Shown here piece by piece: positions 43,832-53,340 of a stretch of 64,000 nt of DNA (the stretch's first letter is position 1; every line of letters starts with the position of its first letter). The position numbers and the translations under genes are program-made. Source of the stretch: JBFLXR01 sp040757065 (GTDB lineage: Bacteria > Pseudomonadota > Gammaproteobacteria > Burkholderiales > Gallionellaceae); NCBI GenBank assembly GCA_040757065.1, contig JBFLXR010000002.1:118286-182285 (forward strand), in the 5' to 3' direction. The notes under the pieces are model-generated. The model made no database searches. It had not been told where the DNA came from and saw nothing but the letters and a program-made list of their open reading frames with translations.

Positions 43832-45805
43832 CTAATCGCCCTGATGCAATCTTCTTTCGGCAAGACTAAGTGCTTGCGGCTGCCCGAACAAAATCAGCAC
43901 GTCGCCAGCCTTCAGCACCATATCTTCCGCAGGCTGTCCGCCCCGCACATTGTGGCGCCGCAATGCATTCACCTCGACCTCCAGCGCCGCCAATTCCATT
44001 TCTCCCAGCGCTCGCCCGACCGCCGCATCGCGCTCACCCAGCATCACGCTTCTAAAGCGCGGCTGCAAGCTATCTTCCACTTCGTCCGTGGCATCTGCCA
44101 CCGTACGGAAATACCCCCTGAATGCGCTATATCTGAGCGCACGGTTTTCCTGAATCCGGCGGATCACGCGATTAAACGGCACGCCAGACATCAGCAAGGC
44201 CTGCGAAGCCAGCATCACGCTACCTTCCAGCACTTCGGCCACCACTTCGGCCGCGCCCGCCTGTTTAAGCTGCTCGATACCCGCCTCGTCCGTAGTACGC
44301 ACAACGACCGGCAGATCCGGGCGCAGCTCCTGCGACAGGCGCAAAATCTTCAAAGCCGAATGCTTATCGTTATAGGTCACTACCAAGGCTTTCGCACGCA
44401 TTAGCCCTGCCGCAAGCAACACCTCGCGCTTCGCCGCATCGCCGTACACCACCTCCTCGCCCGCCTCCGATGCCTCGCGCACGCGGCGCGAATCCATATC
44501 CAGCGCGATGAAATTCAACCCTTCCTGCCGCAAAAAAGCCGCCAGCGCCTGTCCGCTGCGCCCATAACCGCACACGATGACATGACTATTGGTCGCCATC
44601 GTCCGCACGGCGATCTGGTGCAACTGCATCGCGCGGTTCATCCACTCGTCCGGGGAAATGCGCCGCACGATCTGCTCCGCGTATTGCATCAAAAAAGGTG
44701 CTGCCAGCATCGACAACAGCATCGCCGCCAACACGACTTGCATGACATGGTCCGCTAGCAGATGCACCTCTCCGGCCTGCGTCAGCAACACAAACCCGAA
44801 TTCACCGGCCTGCGCGACCCCGATACCGCTGCGTAGCGCCCCGCCCCAATCACCCTCGATCCAGCGTCCCAGCAACGAAACCGCCACAGCCTTAAACAAC
44901 AACAAAGCGACCAGCACGCCCAATACCCAGCCGATATTCGCCCACATCAGGCGCAAATCGAGCAGCATGCCGATCGTCACAAAGAACAGACCGAGCAACA
45001 CATCCCGGAACGGCTTGATATCCTCTTCCACCTGATAGCGATACTCAGTTTCTGCGATCAGGATACCCGCCACGAATGCACCCAGCGCCAGCGACAACCC
45101 CGCCTGCTCCGTCACATACGCCAAGCCGAGCGTAATTAGCAGCACATTCAGCATGAATAGCTCAGAAGACTTCTGTCGGGCAACCAGGTGAAACCACGGG
45201 CGCATCAGCTTCTGGCCGAAGACCAGTAACGCCAGCAACACCAGCGCAGCCTTCAGCAAAGCAAGCATCAGGGTAGACGCCAGACCGCCCGGCGGGCTCG
45301 CCAACGCCGGAATAACCGTCAGCAGCGGCACCACCGCCAAATCCTGAAACAACAGAATCCCCATCATCTGCAAACCGTGCGGCGCATTCAGTTCCGCCCG
45401 CTCTACCAACATCTTGCTGACGATCGCCGTCGAAGACATCGCCAGCACCCCGCCCAAAGCCAACCCGGCCCGCCAATCCATACCGAGCGCTAGCGCGCAC
45501 ACCATCACGCCGAGCAAGGTCACGGCCACCTGCGCTCCGCCAAGGGCAAATACCGTACGGCGCATCGCGCGCAAGCGCGCCAGACTAAATTCCAGGCCGA
45601 TGCTGAACATCAAGAAGACCACACCGAATTCGGCAAGGTAGCGGGTTTGCTCGGTATCCGGGATCCACCCGAGGGCGTGCGGCCCAATCAAAATACCGAC
45701 CGACAGATACCCCAGCATCACCGGCAATCGCAACACACGGCACAGCACCACCACCAGCACGGCGACGGCAAGTAAAATCAGAACGAATTGAAGACTGGTA
45801 TGCAT
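43832..45805 (-). CDS. Kef-type monovalent cation:proton antiporter (CPA2) with TrkA domains
   Basis: A 657-aa inner-membrane antiporter. The CPA2 exchanger domain (about 1-385) has a dozen hydrophobic segments, with FGVVFLMFSIGLEFSLARLR and LLFQDLAVVPLLTVIP. A TrkA-N (RCK) domain follows with VIVCGYGRSGQALAAFL, then a TrkA-C domain near the C-terminus. Kef proteins exchange K+ for H+ under glutathione or nucleotide control; specificity cannot be read here. It is divergent from kdsD across 75 bp, a pairing common in betaproteobacteria. Confidence 0.93.
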   Translation of the reverse strand: MHTSLQFVLILLAVAVLVVVLCRVLRLPVMLGYLSVGILIGPHALGWIPDTEQTRYLAEFGVVFLMFSIGLEFSLARLRAMRRTVFALGGAQVAVTLLGVMVCALALGMDWRAGLALGGVLAMSSTAIVSKMLVERAELNAPHGLQMMGILLFQDLAVVPLLTVIPALASPPGGLASTLMLALLKAALVLLALLVFGQKLMRPWFHLVARQKSSELFMLNVLLITLGLAYVTEQAGLSLALGAFVAGILIAETEYRYQVEEDIKPFRDVLLGLFFVTIGMLLDLRLMWANIGWVLGVLVALLLFKAVAVSLLGRWIEGDWGGALRSGIGVAQAGEFGFVLLTQAGEVHLLADHVMQVVLAAMLLSMLAAPFLMQYAEQIVRRISPDEWMNRAMQLHQIAVRTMATNSHVIVCGYGRSGQALAAFLRQEGLNFIALDMDSRRVREASEAGEEVVYGDAAKREVLLAAGLMRAKALVVTYNDKHSALKILRLSQELRPDLPVVVRTTDEAGIEQLKQAGAAEVVAEVLEGSVMLASQALLMSGVPFNRVIRRIQENRALRYSAFRGYFRTVADATDEVEDSLQPRFRSVMLGERDAAVGRALGEMELAALEVEVNALRRHNVRGGQPAEDMVLKAGDVLILFGQPQALSLAERRLHQGD

Positions 45806-45811
45806 GCCCCG

Positions 45812-45840
45812 ATAATGCCCGAACTCTGCGCTTCTTTCAA
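45812..45840 (-). promoter_or_regulatory. Possible promoter of the Kef-type gene
   Basis: Minus strand: -35 TTGAAA (45835-45840), 17-bp spacer, -10-like CATTAT (45812-45817), only 6 nt before the ATG. No ribosome binding site is visible. Its -35 almost touches that of the divergent kdsD promoter. Confidence 0.45.
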
Positions 45841-45842
45841 AG

Positions 45843-45872
45843 TTTCACCGCATTCCGCCAGATTGCTATAAT
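45843..45872 (+). promoter_or_regulatory. kdsD-lpt operon promoter
   Basis: Consensus -10 TATAAT (45867-45872) with a weak -35 TTTCAC (45843-45848), spacer 18. The ATG of kdsD follows the -10 by 8 nt, so the mRNA would be leaderless or nearly so. The intervening bases, cgcacccc, contain no ribosome binding site. Confidence 0.6.
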
Positions 45873-45880
45873 CGCACCCC

Positions 45881-46870
45881 ATGAATAATCCACATACCGC
45901 CGCCTCACCGCACGCGCTTAACTTGGCGCGCGAAGTACTCCAGATCGAAGCCGCCGCCGTGCAAGCGCTCTGCGCCCGGCTGGACGGCAGCTTTTTGCGC
46001 GCACTCGACTTGATCCTGACCTGCAAAGGCCGCGTGATCGTCAGCGGCATGGGCAAATCCGGCCATATCGCGCGCAAAATCGCTGCGACCATGGCCAGCA
46101 CCGGCACGCCTGCCTACTTTGTGCATCCGGCCGAAGCCAGCCACGGCGATCTCGGCATGATTACCGCCGACGATGTTTTTATCGGCTTATCGAATTCTGG
46201 CGAAAGCGAAGAGTTGCTGACTATCGTGCCCGTCATTAAAAGACAAGGCGCAAAATTAATCAGCCTGACCGGCAATCCGGACTCCCGGCTGGCGCGCGCC
46301 GCCGATGCCCACCTCAACGCTTCGGTCGACAAAGAAGCCTGTCCGCTCGGTCTCGCACCAACTGCCAGCACCACTGCTGCACTTGCGCTTGGCGATGCGC
46401 TGGCAGTGGCCCTACTGGACGCCAAAGGCTTCGGTAAAGAAGATTTCGCCCGCTCCCATCCCGGCGGCAGCCTCGGGCGCCGGCTACTGACGCACGTGCG
46501 CGACATCATGCATACCGGCAATGCCATTCCGTCCGTTCCGTTCGATGCCACACTGTCCGATGCCATTCTGGAAATCTCCCGCAAGGGACTCGGTATGACG
46601 GCCATTGTGGACGCGTCCGACCACGTGCAAGGTATTTATACCGACGGCGACTTGCGCCGCACGCTGGAGAAACGGCTCGATTTCGCTGCCACGCCGGTCA
46701 GTACCGTAATGTCGCGCACGCCGCGCAGCATCGGCCCGGACGCGCTGGCCACCGAAGCAGTCAAGCTGATGGACGAACATAAAATCAGTCAAATGCTGGT
46801 AGTCGATGCGGAAAACCGCTTGGTCGGCGCCCTGAATATGCACGATCTGCTGCGTGCCAAGGTGATTTAA
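45881..46870 (+). CDS. kdsD: D-arabinose-5-phosphate isomerase
   Basis: KdsD (329 aa) converts ribulose 5-phosphate to arabinose 5-phosphate for Kdo, the inner sugar of LPS. A SIS domain (about 30-180) contains VSGMGKSGHIARKIAATMAS and HPAEASHGDLGMI; two CBS domains follow (VRDIMHTGNAIPSVPFDATL; STVMSRTPRSIGPDALATEA). It leads kdsD-kdsC-lptC-lptA-lptB and its stop overlaps the kdsC start. Confidence 0.97.
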   Translation: MNNPHTAASPHALNLAREVLQIEAAAVQALCARLDGSFLRALDLILTCKGRVIVSGMGKSGHIARKIAATMASTGTPAYFVHPAEASHGDLGMITADDVFIGLSNSGESEELLTIVPVIKRQGAKLISLTGNPDSRLARAADAHLNASVDKEACPLGLAPTASTTAALALGDALAVALLDAKGFGKEDFARSHPGGSLGRRLLTHVRDIMHTGNAIPSVPFDATLSDAILEISRKGLGMTAIVDASDHVQGIYTDGDLRRTLEKRLDFAATPVSTVMSRTPRSIGPDALATEAVKLMDEHKISQMLVVDAENRLVGALNMHDLLRAKVI

Positions 46871-47388
46871 TGAGTCTTGCCCTAGCCCAGAACATCCGCC
46901 TGATTGCCTTTGATATTGATGGCATCATGACCGACGGCGGCTTATATCTCTCCGACTCCGGCGAAGAATTCAAGCGTTTCAATTCGCTGGACGGGCACGG
47001 TCTCAAAATGCTGAAAGCATCCGGTGTCGAATTAGCCATCATTACCGGGCGAACTTCACGCTGCGTAGAGCTGCGCGCCAAAAATCTCGGCATCGTCCAT
47101 GTTTTTCAAGGGGTTGAAGATAAACTCGATGCCATGCAGATGCTACTGAAGAAGCTGGGGCTGAAGACGGATCAAGCCGCCTATATGGGCGACGACGTAG
47201 TCGACCTGCCGGTCATGCGCCGTGTCGCGCTCGCCATCAGCGTTCCGCAGGCGCCGCAAATCGTGCGCGACCACGCCTACTATGTCACCCAGCGGCAAGG
47301 CGGCCACGGCGCGGTACGTGAAGCCTGCGAATGGTTAATGTCGGCGCAGGGCACGCTGGACAACCAACTTGCCCGCTATCTGGCATGA
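46870..47388 (+). CDS. kdsC: 3-deoxy-D-manno-octulosonate-8-phosphate phosphatase
   Basis: KdsC (172 aa) is a capless HAD phosphatase that releases Kdo from Kdo-8-P. The nucleophile motif FDIDGIMTDGGLYL has D15 and D17; IITGRTS and MGDDVVDLPVM supply the other HAD motifs. It begins at the last base of the kdsD stop and its own stop overlaps lptC. Confidence 0.97.
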   Translation: MSLALAQNIRLIAFDIDGIMTDGGLYLSDSGEEFKRFNSLDGHGLKMLKASGVELAIITGRTSRCVELRAKNLGIVHVFQGVEDKLDAMQMLLKKLGLKTDQAAYMGDDVVDLPVMRRVALAISVPQAPQIVRDHAYYVTQRQGGHGAVREACEWLMSAQGTLDNQLARYLA

Positions 47389-47969
47389 ACCTCCCCCTGA
47401 AAGAACGTGCCCGCAACTGGCTGCCGCTATTGCCGCTCCTATTGCTGCTGGCCGCCACTTACTGGCTGAACCAGCAGGTGCGCCCCCTCGCCACCGTGCC
47501 GGACAGCAAGCTGCGCCACGACCCGGACTATACGGTCGGCAGCTTCACCGCCACGACGCTTAGCGAGCAAGGACGCCCGCGTTTTGTTTTGCATGCAAAA
47601 GATATGACGCATTACCCGGACGACGATTCGACCCTGCTCGGGCAACCGCATTTACTCAGCCTGATGCCCGGCGCACCCAATGTGCGCGTGACTGCGGACA
47701 CCGGCACGGTCGCCAGTCAGGGCGATGAGATTTTCCTGCACCGGAACGTCAGAATTGTCCGCGCCGCCTTCGGCGAACAAAGCGAACGGGTTCTCACCAC
47801 CGATTATCTGCATTTCTTGCCCGAGCGGGATTTTGCCGATACCGATCATCCGGTTGTCATGACCGACGCGCTGAACACCATTCATGCCGTTGGCATGGAA
47901 ATGGACAACAAAGCGCGCACCCTGAAACTCCTCGGACAGGTGAATAGTCAGCATGAACGCACCCGCTAA
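47385..47969 (+). CDS. lptC: LPS export system protein LptC
   Basis: LptC (194 aa) is anchored in the inner membrane by one N-terminal segment (about 12-28, WLPLLPLLLLLAATYWL) and receives LPS from LptBFG for LptA. The rest is the periplasmic beta-jellyroll (HYPDDDSTLLGQPHL; VRVTADTGTVASQGDEIFL). The start in ATGA overlaps kdsC; an in-frame ATG at 47331 lies inside kdsC and adds no family sequence. Confidence 0.94.
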   Translation: MNLPLKERARNWLPLLPLLLLLAATYWLNQQVRPLATVPDSKLRHDPDYTVGSFTATTLSEQGRPRFVLHAKDMTHYPDDDSTLLGQPHLLSLMPGAPNVRVTADTGTVASQGDEIFLHRNVRIVRAAFGEQSERVLTTDYLHFLPERDFADTDHPVVMTDALNTIHAVGMEMDNKARTLKLLGQVNSQHERTR

Positions 47970-48546
47970 ACTCGCCTTATTTGCATTGGTCGGCGGATTC
48001 GCATTCGCGGGCCATGCACTAGCCGAAAAATCTGACCGCGACAAACCGCTGCACATCCAAGCGGATCTGGCGAGCGTAGACGATGCCAATCAGACCAGCG
48101 TCTTTACCGGCAACGTCATTATGACGCAGGGCACGCTAATCATCCGGGGCGACAAAATCGTCGTCACCCAAGACAAGGACGGCTTCAAACACGGCACGGC
48201 GACCGGGAAACAAGCCAATTTCCGCCAAAAACGCGAAGGACTGGACGAATATGTCGAAGGCTATGGCGATCGTATCGAATACGACACTCGCACCGAGACG
48301 CTCGACCTGTACGGCAAAGCCCGCATGAAACGCGAACAAGACGAAGCCAACGGCGAACATATCGCCTACGATTCGAAAACAGAAGTTTTCCGCGTGGTCG
48401 GCAGCGCCAGTCGCAATGCCCCGCTGCAAGGCCGCGCACATGCGATTCTGCAACCGCGCAGCAAAGATGCCGCGCCTGCGCCGAAATCCGAACCCGTACC
48501 GCTCAAGCCGGCCGACAACCTTTCCGGAGACGCATCCGCACCATGA
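47953..48546 (+). CDS. lptA: LPS transport periplasmic protein LptA
   Basis: LptA (197 aa) forms the periplasmic bridge that carries LPS to LptDE. A signal peptide covers about 1-24 (ends AGHALA); then the OstA fold with [39 protein letters not shown] and [20 protein letters not shown]. The C-terminus is Pro/Ala-rich and low complexity. It overlaps lptC by 17 bp and lptB by 4 bp. Confidence 0.96.
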   Translation: MNAPAKLALFALVGGFAFAGHALAEKSDRDKPLHIQADLASVDDANQTSVFTGNVIMTQGTLIIRGDKIVVTQDKDGFKHGTATGKQANFRQKREGLDEYVEGYGDRIEYDTRTETLDLYGKARMKREQDEANGEHIAYDSKTEVFRVVGSASRNAPLQGRAHAILQPRSKDAAPAPKSEPVPLKPADNLSGDASAP

Positions 48547-49265
48547 GTGAACTGCGCACTGCCTCACTGCAAAAACGCTATCGTTCCCGCACGGTAGTAC
48601 AAGACGTCACGCTCTCGGTGCGCAGCGGAGAAGTCATTGGCTTGCTCGGCCCGAACGGCGCGGGCAAAACCACCAGTTTCTATATGATCGTCGGGCTAGT
48701 CGCTGCCGACGGCGGTGACATTTATATAGACGACCAAAAGATCACGCACCTGCCGATACACCGCCGTGCCCGTCTGGGACTCGGCTACCTGCCGCAGGAA
48801 GCCTCCATTTTCCGCCGCATGACAGTGGCGGAAAACATTATGGCAGTGCTCGAATTACAGGACATGACGCCGGATGCGCGGGAAGCGCGTCTGGAAGAGT
48901 TGTTGAACGACCTGCATATCGCCCATATCCGCGACAATCAGGCCGCCAGCCTCTCTGGCGGGGAACGCCGGCGGACCGAAATCGCCCGCACGCTGGCGAC
49001 CGATCCGCGCTTCATTCTGCTGGACGAACCGTTCGCCGGGGTTGACCCGATCGCCGTGCTGGATATTCAGAAAATCATTCGTTTCTTAAAAGAGCGCGAC
49101 ATCGGCGTACTGATTACCGATCACAATGTCCGCGAAACGCTGGGCATTTGCGACCGCGCCTACATTATTAATGCCGGTGCCGTCATGACCGAAGGCAAGC
49201 CGGAAGAAATCATCTATAATGAGGGCGTGAGAAAAGTATATCTCGGCGAGAACTTCAAGCTATAG
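48543..49265 (+). CDS. lptB: LPS export ABC transporter ATPase LptB
   Basis: LptB (240 aa) hydrolyses ATP to extract LPS with LptFG, which are not in the window. Walker A is GPNGAGKT (36-43), signature [15 protein letters not shown], Walker [15 protein letters not shown]-loop in [10 protein letters not shown]. The C-terminal [20 protein letters not shown] is typical of LptB. rpoN follows after 21 bp, as in many proteobacteria. Confidence 0.98.
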   Translation: MSELRTASLQKRYRSRTVVQDVTLSVRSGEVIGLLGPNGAGKTTSFYMIVGLVAADGGDIYIDDQKITHLPIHRRARLGLGYLPQEASIFRRMTVAENIMAVLELQDMTPDAREARLEELLNDLHIAHIRDNQAASLSGGERRRTEIARTLATDPRFILLDEPFAGVDPIAVLDIQKIIRFLKERDIGVLITDHNVRETLGICDRAYIINAGAVMTEGKPEEIIYNEGVRKVYLGENFKL

Positions 49266-49286
49266 CGCCGGACGCAGCACCGTGAA

Positions 49287-50702
49287 ATGAAAGCCACCCT
49301 ACAACTCAGGCATGCCCAGCAACTGACGCTCACGCCGCAGTTGCAGCAGTCTATTCGCCTGCTGCAACTCTCGACGCAAGAGATTCATCAGGAAATCAGC
49401 CGCCTGCTGGACGAAAATCCCTTTCTGGAACGCGAAGAGAGCGACGCATTCGAAGCCGCTCCGGCTGCCACGCCGTCAAGCAGCACCGAACGCGAATCCG
49501 AACCGGACGATGCACAATATTCCAGCAACGAACCGGAAGAAGAAAGCTGGGGGGCGCACGAACCTGCGGCAAGCTCACGCCCGGACGACGACAACGACGA
49601 TTTCATGGAAAGCGCAGCCAATGCGCCGACGTTACGCGAACATCTGAACGAAACGCTGTGTCTCAGCATGCTCGACACGCGCGACCAGAAATTGATCGGG
49701 CTTCTGATCGACGCGCTGGACGAAAACGGTTATCTCAGCCAGCCGCTGGAGGAGATATTCGAACTACTACCTGCCGAGCTGGATATTACGCTGGACGATC
49801 TGGAAACCGCACTAGTACAACTGCAACATCTGGATGAACCCGGGCTCGGCGCACGCTCGCTAAGCGAATGCCTGAGTCTGCAGCTTCAGGCGCTGCCGGT
49901 CGAAACGGAAGGGCGGAATCTCGCCATACGCATTGCAGAACGCTATCTCGACCTGCTGGCCAGCCGCGATTACGCAAAACTGAAAAAATTGCTGCACTGC
50001 AATGACGATGCGCTGCGCACCGCGCAAACGCTGATTACTCACCTGAATCCGCGCCCCGGCGCAGAATACAGCACGCAGGCCGCAGACTATGTAGTACCGG
50101 ACGTAATTGTCGACCGTCACAAAGGACAGTGGCGCGTACGGCTGAACCAAGCGGCCATGCCGCGCCTGAACATCAACCAAATCTATGCCAACGCTCTGCA
50201 GCGGCGCAGCGAGGGTTCCCAGCAACTTTCCGGTCAACTACAGGAAGCCCGCTGGTTCATTAAAAATCTACAGCAGCGCGCCGAAACGATTTTGCGCGTT
50301 TCGCAAGCCATCGTCGAGCGTCAGCGCCATTTTCTGGAACACGGTGAAATCGCGATGCGCCCCTTGGTGCTGCGCGAAATCGCCGATCAGCTCGAATTGC
50401 ACGAATCGACCATCTCCCGTGTGACCACGCAAAAGTATATGATGACGCCACGGGGGATTTATGAATTGAAATATTTCTTCGGCAGCGGGGTCTCAACCGA
50501 CAGCGGAGGCGCATGTTCGGCAACCGCGATCCGCGCGCTGATTAAGCAACTGGTCGGAGAGGAGGATGCACAGCAGCCACTCACCGACAGTCGCCTGACG
50601 GAAATCCTGGCACAGCAGGGCATACAAGTCGCCCGCCGTACCGTGGCAAAATACCGGGAATCTCTGAATATCCCCCCGGTTAATCTTCGTAAATCACTTT
50701 AA
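49287..50702 (+). CDS. rpoN: RNA polymerase sigma-54 factor
   Basis: Sigma54 (471 aa) directs polymerase to -24/-12 promoters that need an AAA+ activator. Region I is glutamine-rich (HAQQLTLTPQLQQSIRLLQL), region II is acidic (about 50-110), then the core-binding region and the DNA-binding part, ending in the RpoN box ARRTVAKYRE (449-458). It lies between lptB and hpf, the conserved rpoN locus. Confidence 0.98.
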   Translation: MKATLQLRHAQQLTLTPQLQQSIRLLQLSTQEIHQEISRLLDENPFLEREESDAFEAAPAATPSSSTERESEPDDAQYSSNEPEEESWGAHEPAASSRPDDDNDDFMESAANAPTLREHLNETLCLSMLDTRDQKLIGLLIDALDENGYLSQPLEEIFELLPAELDITLDDLETALVQLQHLDEPGLGARSLSECLSLQLQALPVETEGRNLAIRIAERYLDLLASRDYAKLKKLLHCNDDALRTAQTLITHLNPRPGAEYSTQAADYVVPDVIVDRHKGQWRVRLNQAAMPRLNINQIYANALQRRSEGSQQLSGQLQEARWFIKNLQQRAETILRVSQAIVERQRHFLEHGEIAMRPLVLREIADQLELHESTISRVTTQKYMMTPRGIYELKYFFGSGVSTDSGGACSATAIRALIKQLVGEEDAQQPLTDSRLTEILAQQGIQVARRTVAKYRESLNIPPVNLRKSL

Positions 50703-50716
50703 ACAAGGAGCAGGCC

Positions 50717-51040
50717 ATGAACCTCAACCTCAGCGGACACCATCTGGAGATCACTCCCGCCATTCGCGAACACGTCGTCAGCAAGCTCGGCAAGATCAAA
50801 CGCCACTTCGACAACGTGATCGATGTCAACGTGATCCTGTCTGTGGACAAGCTGACCCAGAAGGCCGAGGCCAGTGTTCACCTGAGCGGCAAAACGATTT
50901 TCGTCGAATGCGAAAATGCGAACCTGTATGTCGCCATTGACGAACTGATCGAAAAACTGGATCGCCAAGTGCTGAAGCACAAGGAAAAGTTCGAAGCTCG
51001 CCGTCACGACGACAGCGTCAAACAGGCTGCAACCGAATAA
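50717..51040 (+). CDS. hpf: Ribosome hibernation promoting factor (short form)
   Basis: HPF (107 aa) binds the 30S decoding centre in slow growth and promotes inactive ribosome dimers. Seen: LNLSGHHLEITPAIREHVVS and AEASVHLSGKTIFVE. The length is that of the short form without the long C-terminal domain. It lies 14 bp after rpoN with an AAGGAG site and is followed by a terminator. Confidence 0.96.
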   Translation: MNLNLSGHHLEITPAIREHVVSKLGKIKRHFDNVIDVNVILSVDKLTQKAEASVHLSGKTIFVECENANLYVAIDELIEKLDRQVLKHKEKFEARRHDDSVKQAATE

Positions 51041-51044
51041 TCCT

Positions 51045-51075
51045 AAAGGGGCAATCGTTCGATTGCCCCTTTTTT
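51045..51075 (+). terminator. Rho-independent terminator between hpf and ptsN
   Basis: aaaggggcaatc (51045-51056) and gattgccccttt (51061-51072) form a perfect 12-bp stem with a 4-nt loop and a six-T tail (51070-51075). ptsN starts only 18 bp later with no clear promoter between, so partial readthrough probably supplies ptsN-hprK-rapZ. Confidence 0.88.
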
Positions 51076-51093
51076 CTGGAATGCCGGAATGTC

Positions 51094-51552
51094 ATGAACC
51101 AGATCAGTAAACTTCTGCCGATTGAGAATATTCTGCTGGATGCGGAATCCACCAGCAAAAAACGGGTATTCGAACGCGTCGGCATTTTATTCGAAAATTC
51201 GCAGCAAATCGCCCGCAGTCAGGTTTTCGACAGCTTATTTGCCCGCGAAAAACTCGGCTCAACCGGCCTCGGCCAAGGTATCGCCATCCCGCACGGACGC
51301 GTCAAAGGACTGCGCGATGCGGTGACTGCTTTTGTTAAAACCAGCCATCCGATTCCCTTCGATTCGCCCGACGGTCAGCCGGTCGATCTGATTTTCGTTT
51401 TGCTGGTACCCGAACGCGCCACCGACCTACATCTGCAATTGCTCAGCGAATTGGCACAAATGTTCAGCGAACCGCAGTTTCGCGAACGGCTTCGCGCCAC
51501 CGATGCTCCGGCGACGCTGCATCAACTCTTCGCAGACTGGAAAGGTCACTGA
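51094..51552 (+). CDS. ptsN: Nitrogen PTS EIIA protein
   Basis: PtsN (152 aa) is the terminal phosphoacceptor of the nitrogen PTS and has regulatory roles in potassium and carbon/nitrogen balance. The phosphorylated histidine is H67 in GIAIPHGRVKGL. It sits next to rpoN, hprK and rapZ as usual. EI and HPr partners are not in the window. Confidence 0.96.
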   Translation: MNQISKLLPIENILLDAESTSKKRVFERVGILFENSQQIARSQVFDSLFAREKLGSTGLGQGIAIPHGRVKGLRDAVTAFVKTSHPIPFDSPDGQPVDLIFVLLVPERATDLHLQLLSELAQMFSEPQFRERLRATDAPATLHQLFADWKGH

Positions 51553-52493
51553 TGGCCCACGTCAATATCCGGCAGCTGTTCGAAGACAAACAAGAGCGCC
51601 TCGGCCTGCACTGGGTGGCAGGTTCGGACGGTGCCGACCGGGTATTGGACAGCGAATTGGTAAATGCCTCGAACAAGGGGCTGATCGGACACTTAAACCT
51701 GATTCACCCCAACTGGGTGCAGGTGCTAAGCGATACCGAACTGGATTATTTGCGCAACCTGCCGCAAGAAGAGTTTCAAGCTGCGCTCAATCAATTGGAG
51801 CGCAGCGGTACCACCTGTATGATCGTTGCCGGCAGCACCGACATTTTTCAGGAGCTGATCGACTTCGCCGACCGGACGCGCATCCCGCTATTCCGCTCGC
51901 CGCAAGGCAGTGTGCATCTGATGTGGTTGGTACGCCACTACATCGTCAAGGGCCTGGCGGAATCGACCACCCGGCATGGCGTATTTCTCGATGTGCTCGG
52001 CGTCGGTGTCCTCATCACTGGCGACAGCGGCGTAGGCAAAAGCGAATTGGGGCTGGAACTCATTACCCGCGGCAACGGCTTGGTAGCCGACGACATTACA
52101 GAGCTATATCGCATCTCCCCGGAAACACTGGAAGGACGTTGCCCGGAATTACTGCGCGACTTTCTCGAAGTACGCGGTCTGGGCATGCTGAATATCCGCA
52201 CCATGTTCGGGGAAACGGCAGTGCGCCGCAAAAAAAGCCTGAAATTGATCGTGCATTTGCACCGCCCGCCCGGAGGCGATGTCTCGCAACTGGAGCGTTT
52301 GCCGATCAATGCCAGCTATCAGGAAATCCTTGGCGTAAAGATCAGCACTGTCAGCATTCCCGTGGTAGCCGGTCGCAACCTCGCGGTACTGGTGGAAGCC
52401 GCCGCGCGTAATTTCGTGTTGCAGCAGCGCGGCATCGATACCATGCAGGAATTCATCTCCCGTCACGATCAATATTTGCTGAAGGACCAGTAG
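51552..52493 (+). CDS. hprK: HPr kinase/phosphorylase
   Basis: HprK (313 aa) phosphorylates and dephosphorylates a serine of HPr. The P-loop is GDSGVGKSE (157-165), and the HprK signature LEVRGLGMLNIRTMFG follows. In betaproteobacteria it belongs to a regulatory PTS without sugar transport. Its ATG overlaps the ptsN stop by one base. Confidence 0.97.
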   Translation: MAHVNIRQLFEDKQERLGLHWVAGSDGADRVLDSELVNASNKGLIGHLNLIHPNWVQVLSDTELDYLRNLPQEEFQAALNQLERSGTTCMIVAGSTDIFQELIDFADRTRIPLFRSPQGSVHLMWLVRHYIVKGLAESTTRHGVFLDVLGVGVLITGDSGVGKSELGLELITRGNGLVADDITELYRISPETLEGRCPELLRDFLEVRGLGMLNIRTMFGETAVRRKKSLKLIVHLHRPPGGDVSQLERLPINASYQEILGVKISTVSIPVVAGRNLAVLVEAAARNFVLQQRGIDTMQEFISRHDQYLLKDQ

Positions 52494-53333
52494 ATGCAAC
52501 TGTTTCTGCTCAGCGGTCTTTCCGGCTCCGGCAAGAGCGTAGCGCTCAAGATGCTGGAAGACAGCGGCTACTTCTGCGTAGACAACCTGCCCTCGGAATT
52601 ACTGCCGGCGCTAATCGACCACTTGCACCAGAACGGCTACCGCCGCGCCGCCATCAGCATCGACGTACGCAGCGGCAGCAGCGTACAGCAACTGCCGCAA
52701 TATATCGCGCAACTGCGCGCCCGTCAGATGGACATCCATCTGTTATTTCTCGACGCGCAAACTGAAACGCTGGTCAAACGCTACTCGGAAACGCGTCGCC
52801 GCCATCCGCTCAGCGACGACAAACTGACCTTACCGGAATGCGTACAGCTGGAACGCGAGTTGCTGGCCGATATCGCCAGCATCGGCCACCATATCGACAC
52901 CACCGAACTCAGCCCGAACGCTTTGCGCGCCTGGGTCAAACAGTTCATGCAACTCGATCAGGCGCGGCTGACGCTACTGTTTCAGTCTTTCGGTTTCAAG
53001 CACGGCGTTCCGCTCGACGCCGATATGGTGTTCGACGTCCGCTGCCTGCCCAACCCGTTCTACGATCCAGCGCTACGCCCGCTGACCGGCTGCGATGCGC
53101 AGGTCGCCGCATTTCTGGAAAAGACGCCCGCCGTGCAAAAAATGTATGACGACATTCGCCAATTCATCGAAAACTGGCTACCCGCCTTCATTGCCGACAA
53201 CCGCAGCTATCTGACCGTCGCCATCGGCTGTACCGGCGGCCAGCACCGTTCGGTTTATCTGACCGAACGTCTGCGCAAGCACTTCGAGGCACAGCAACAA
53301 GTGTTGGTGCGCCACCGCTCACTCTCCGGCTAA
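52494..53333 (+). CDS. rapZ: RNase adapter protein RapZ
   Basis: RapZ (279 aa) is a nucleotide-binding protein that in E. coli guides RNase E to GlmZ and so tunes glucosamine-6-phosphate synthesis. Walker A is GLSGSGKS (8-15). The C-terminal [20 protein letters not shown] is the conserved RNA and metabolite-binding part. It starts right after the hprK stop. Confidence 0.96.
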   Translation: MQLFLLSGLSGSGKSVALKMLEDSGYFCVDNLPSELLPALIDHLHQNGYRRAAISIDVRSGSSVQQLPQYIAQLRARQMDIHLLFLDAQTETLVKRYSETRRRHPLSDDKLTLPECVQLERELLADIASIGHHIDTTELSPNALRAWVKQFMQLDQARLTLLFQSFGFKHGVPLDADMVFDVRCLPNPFYDPALRPLTGCDAQVAAFLEKTPAVQKMYDDIRQFIENWLPAFIADNRSYLTVAIGCTGGQHRSVYLTERLRKHFEAQQQVLVRHRSLSG

Positions 53334-53340
53334 AAGCGCG

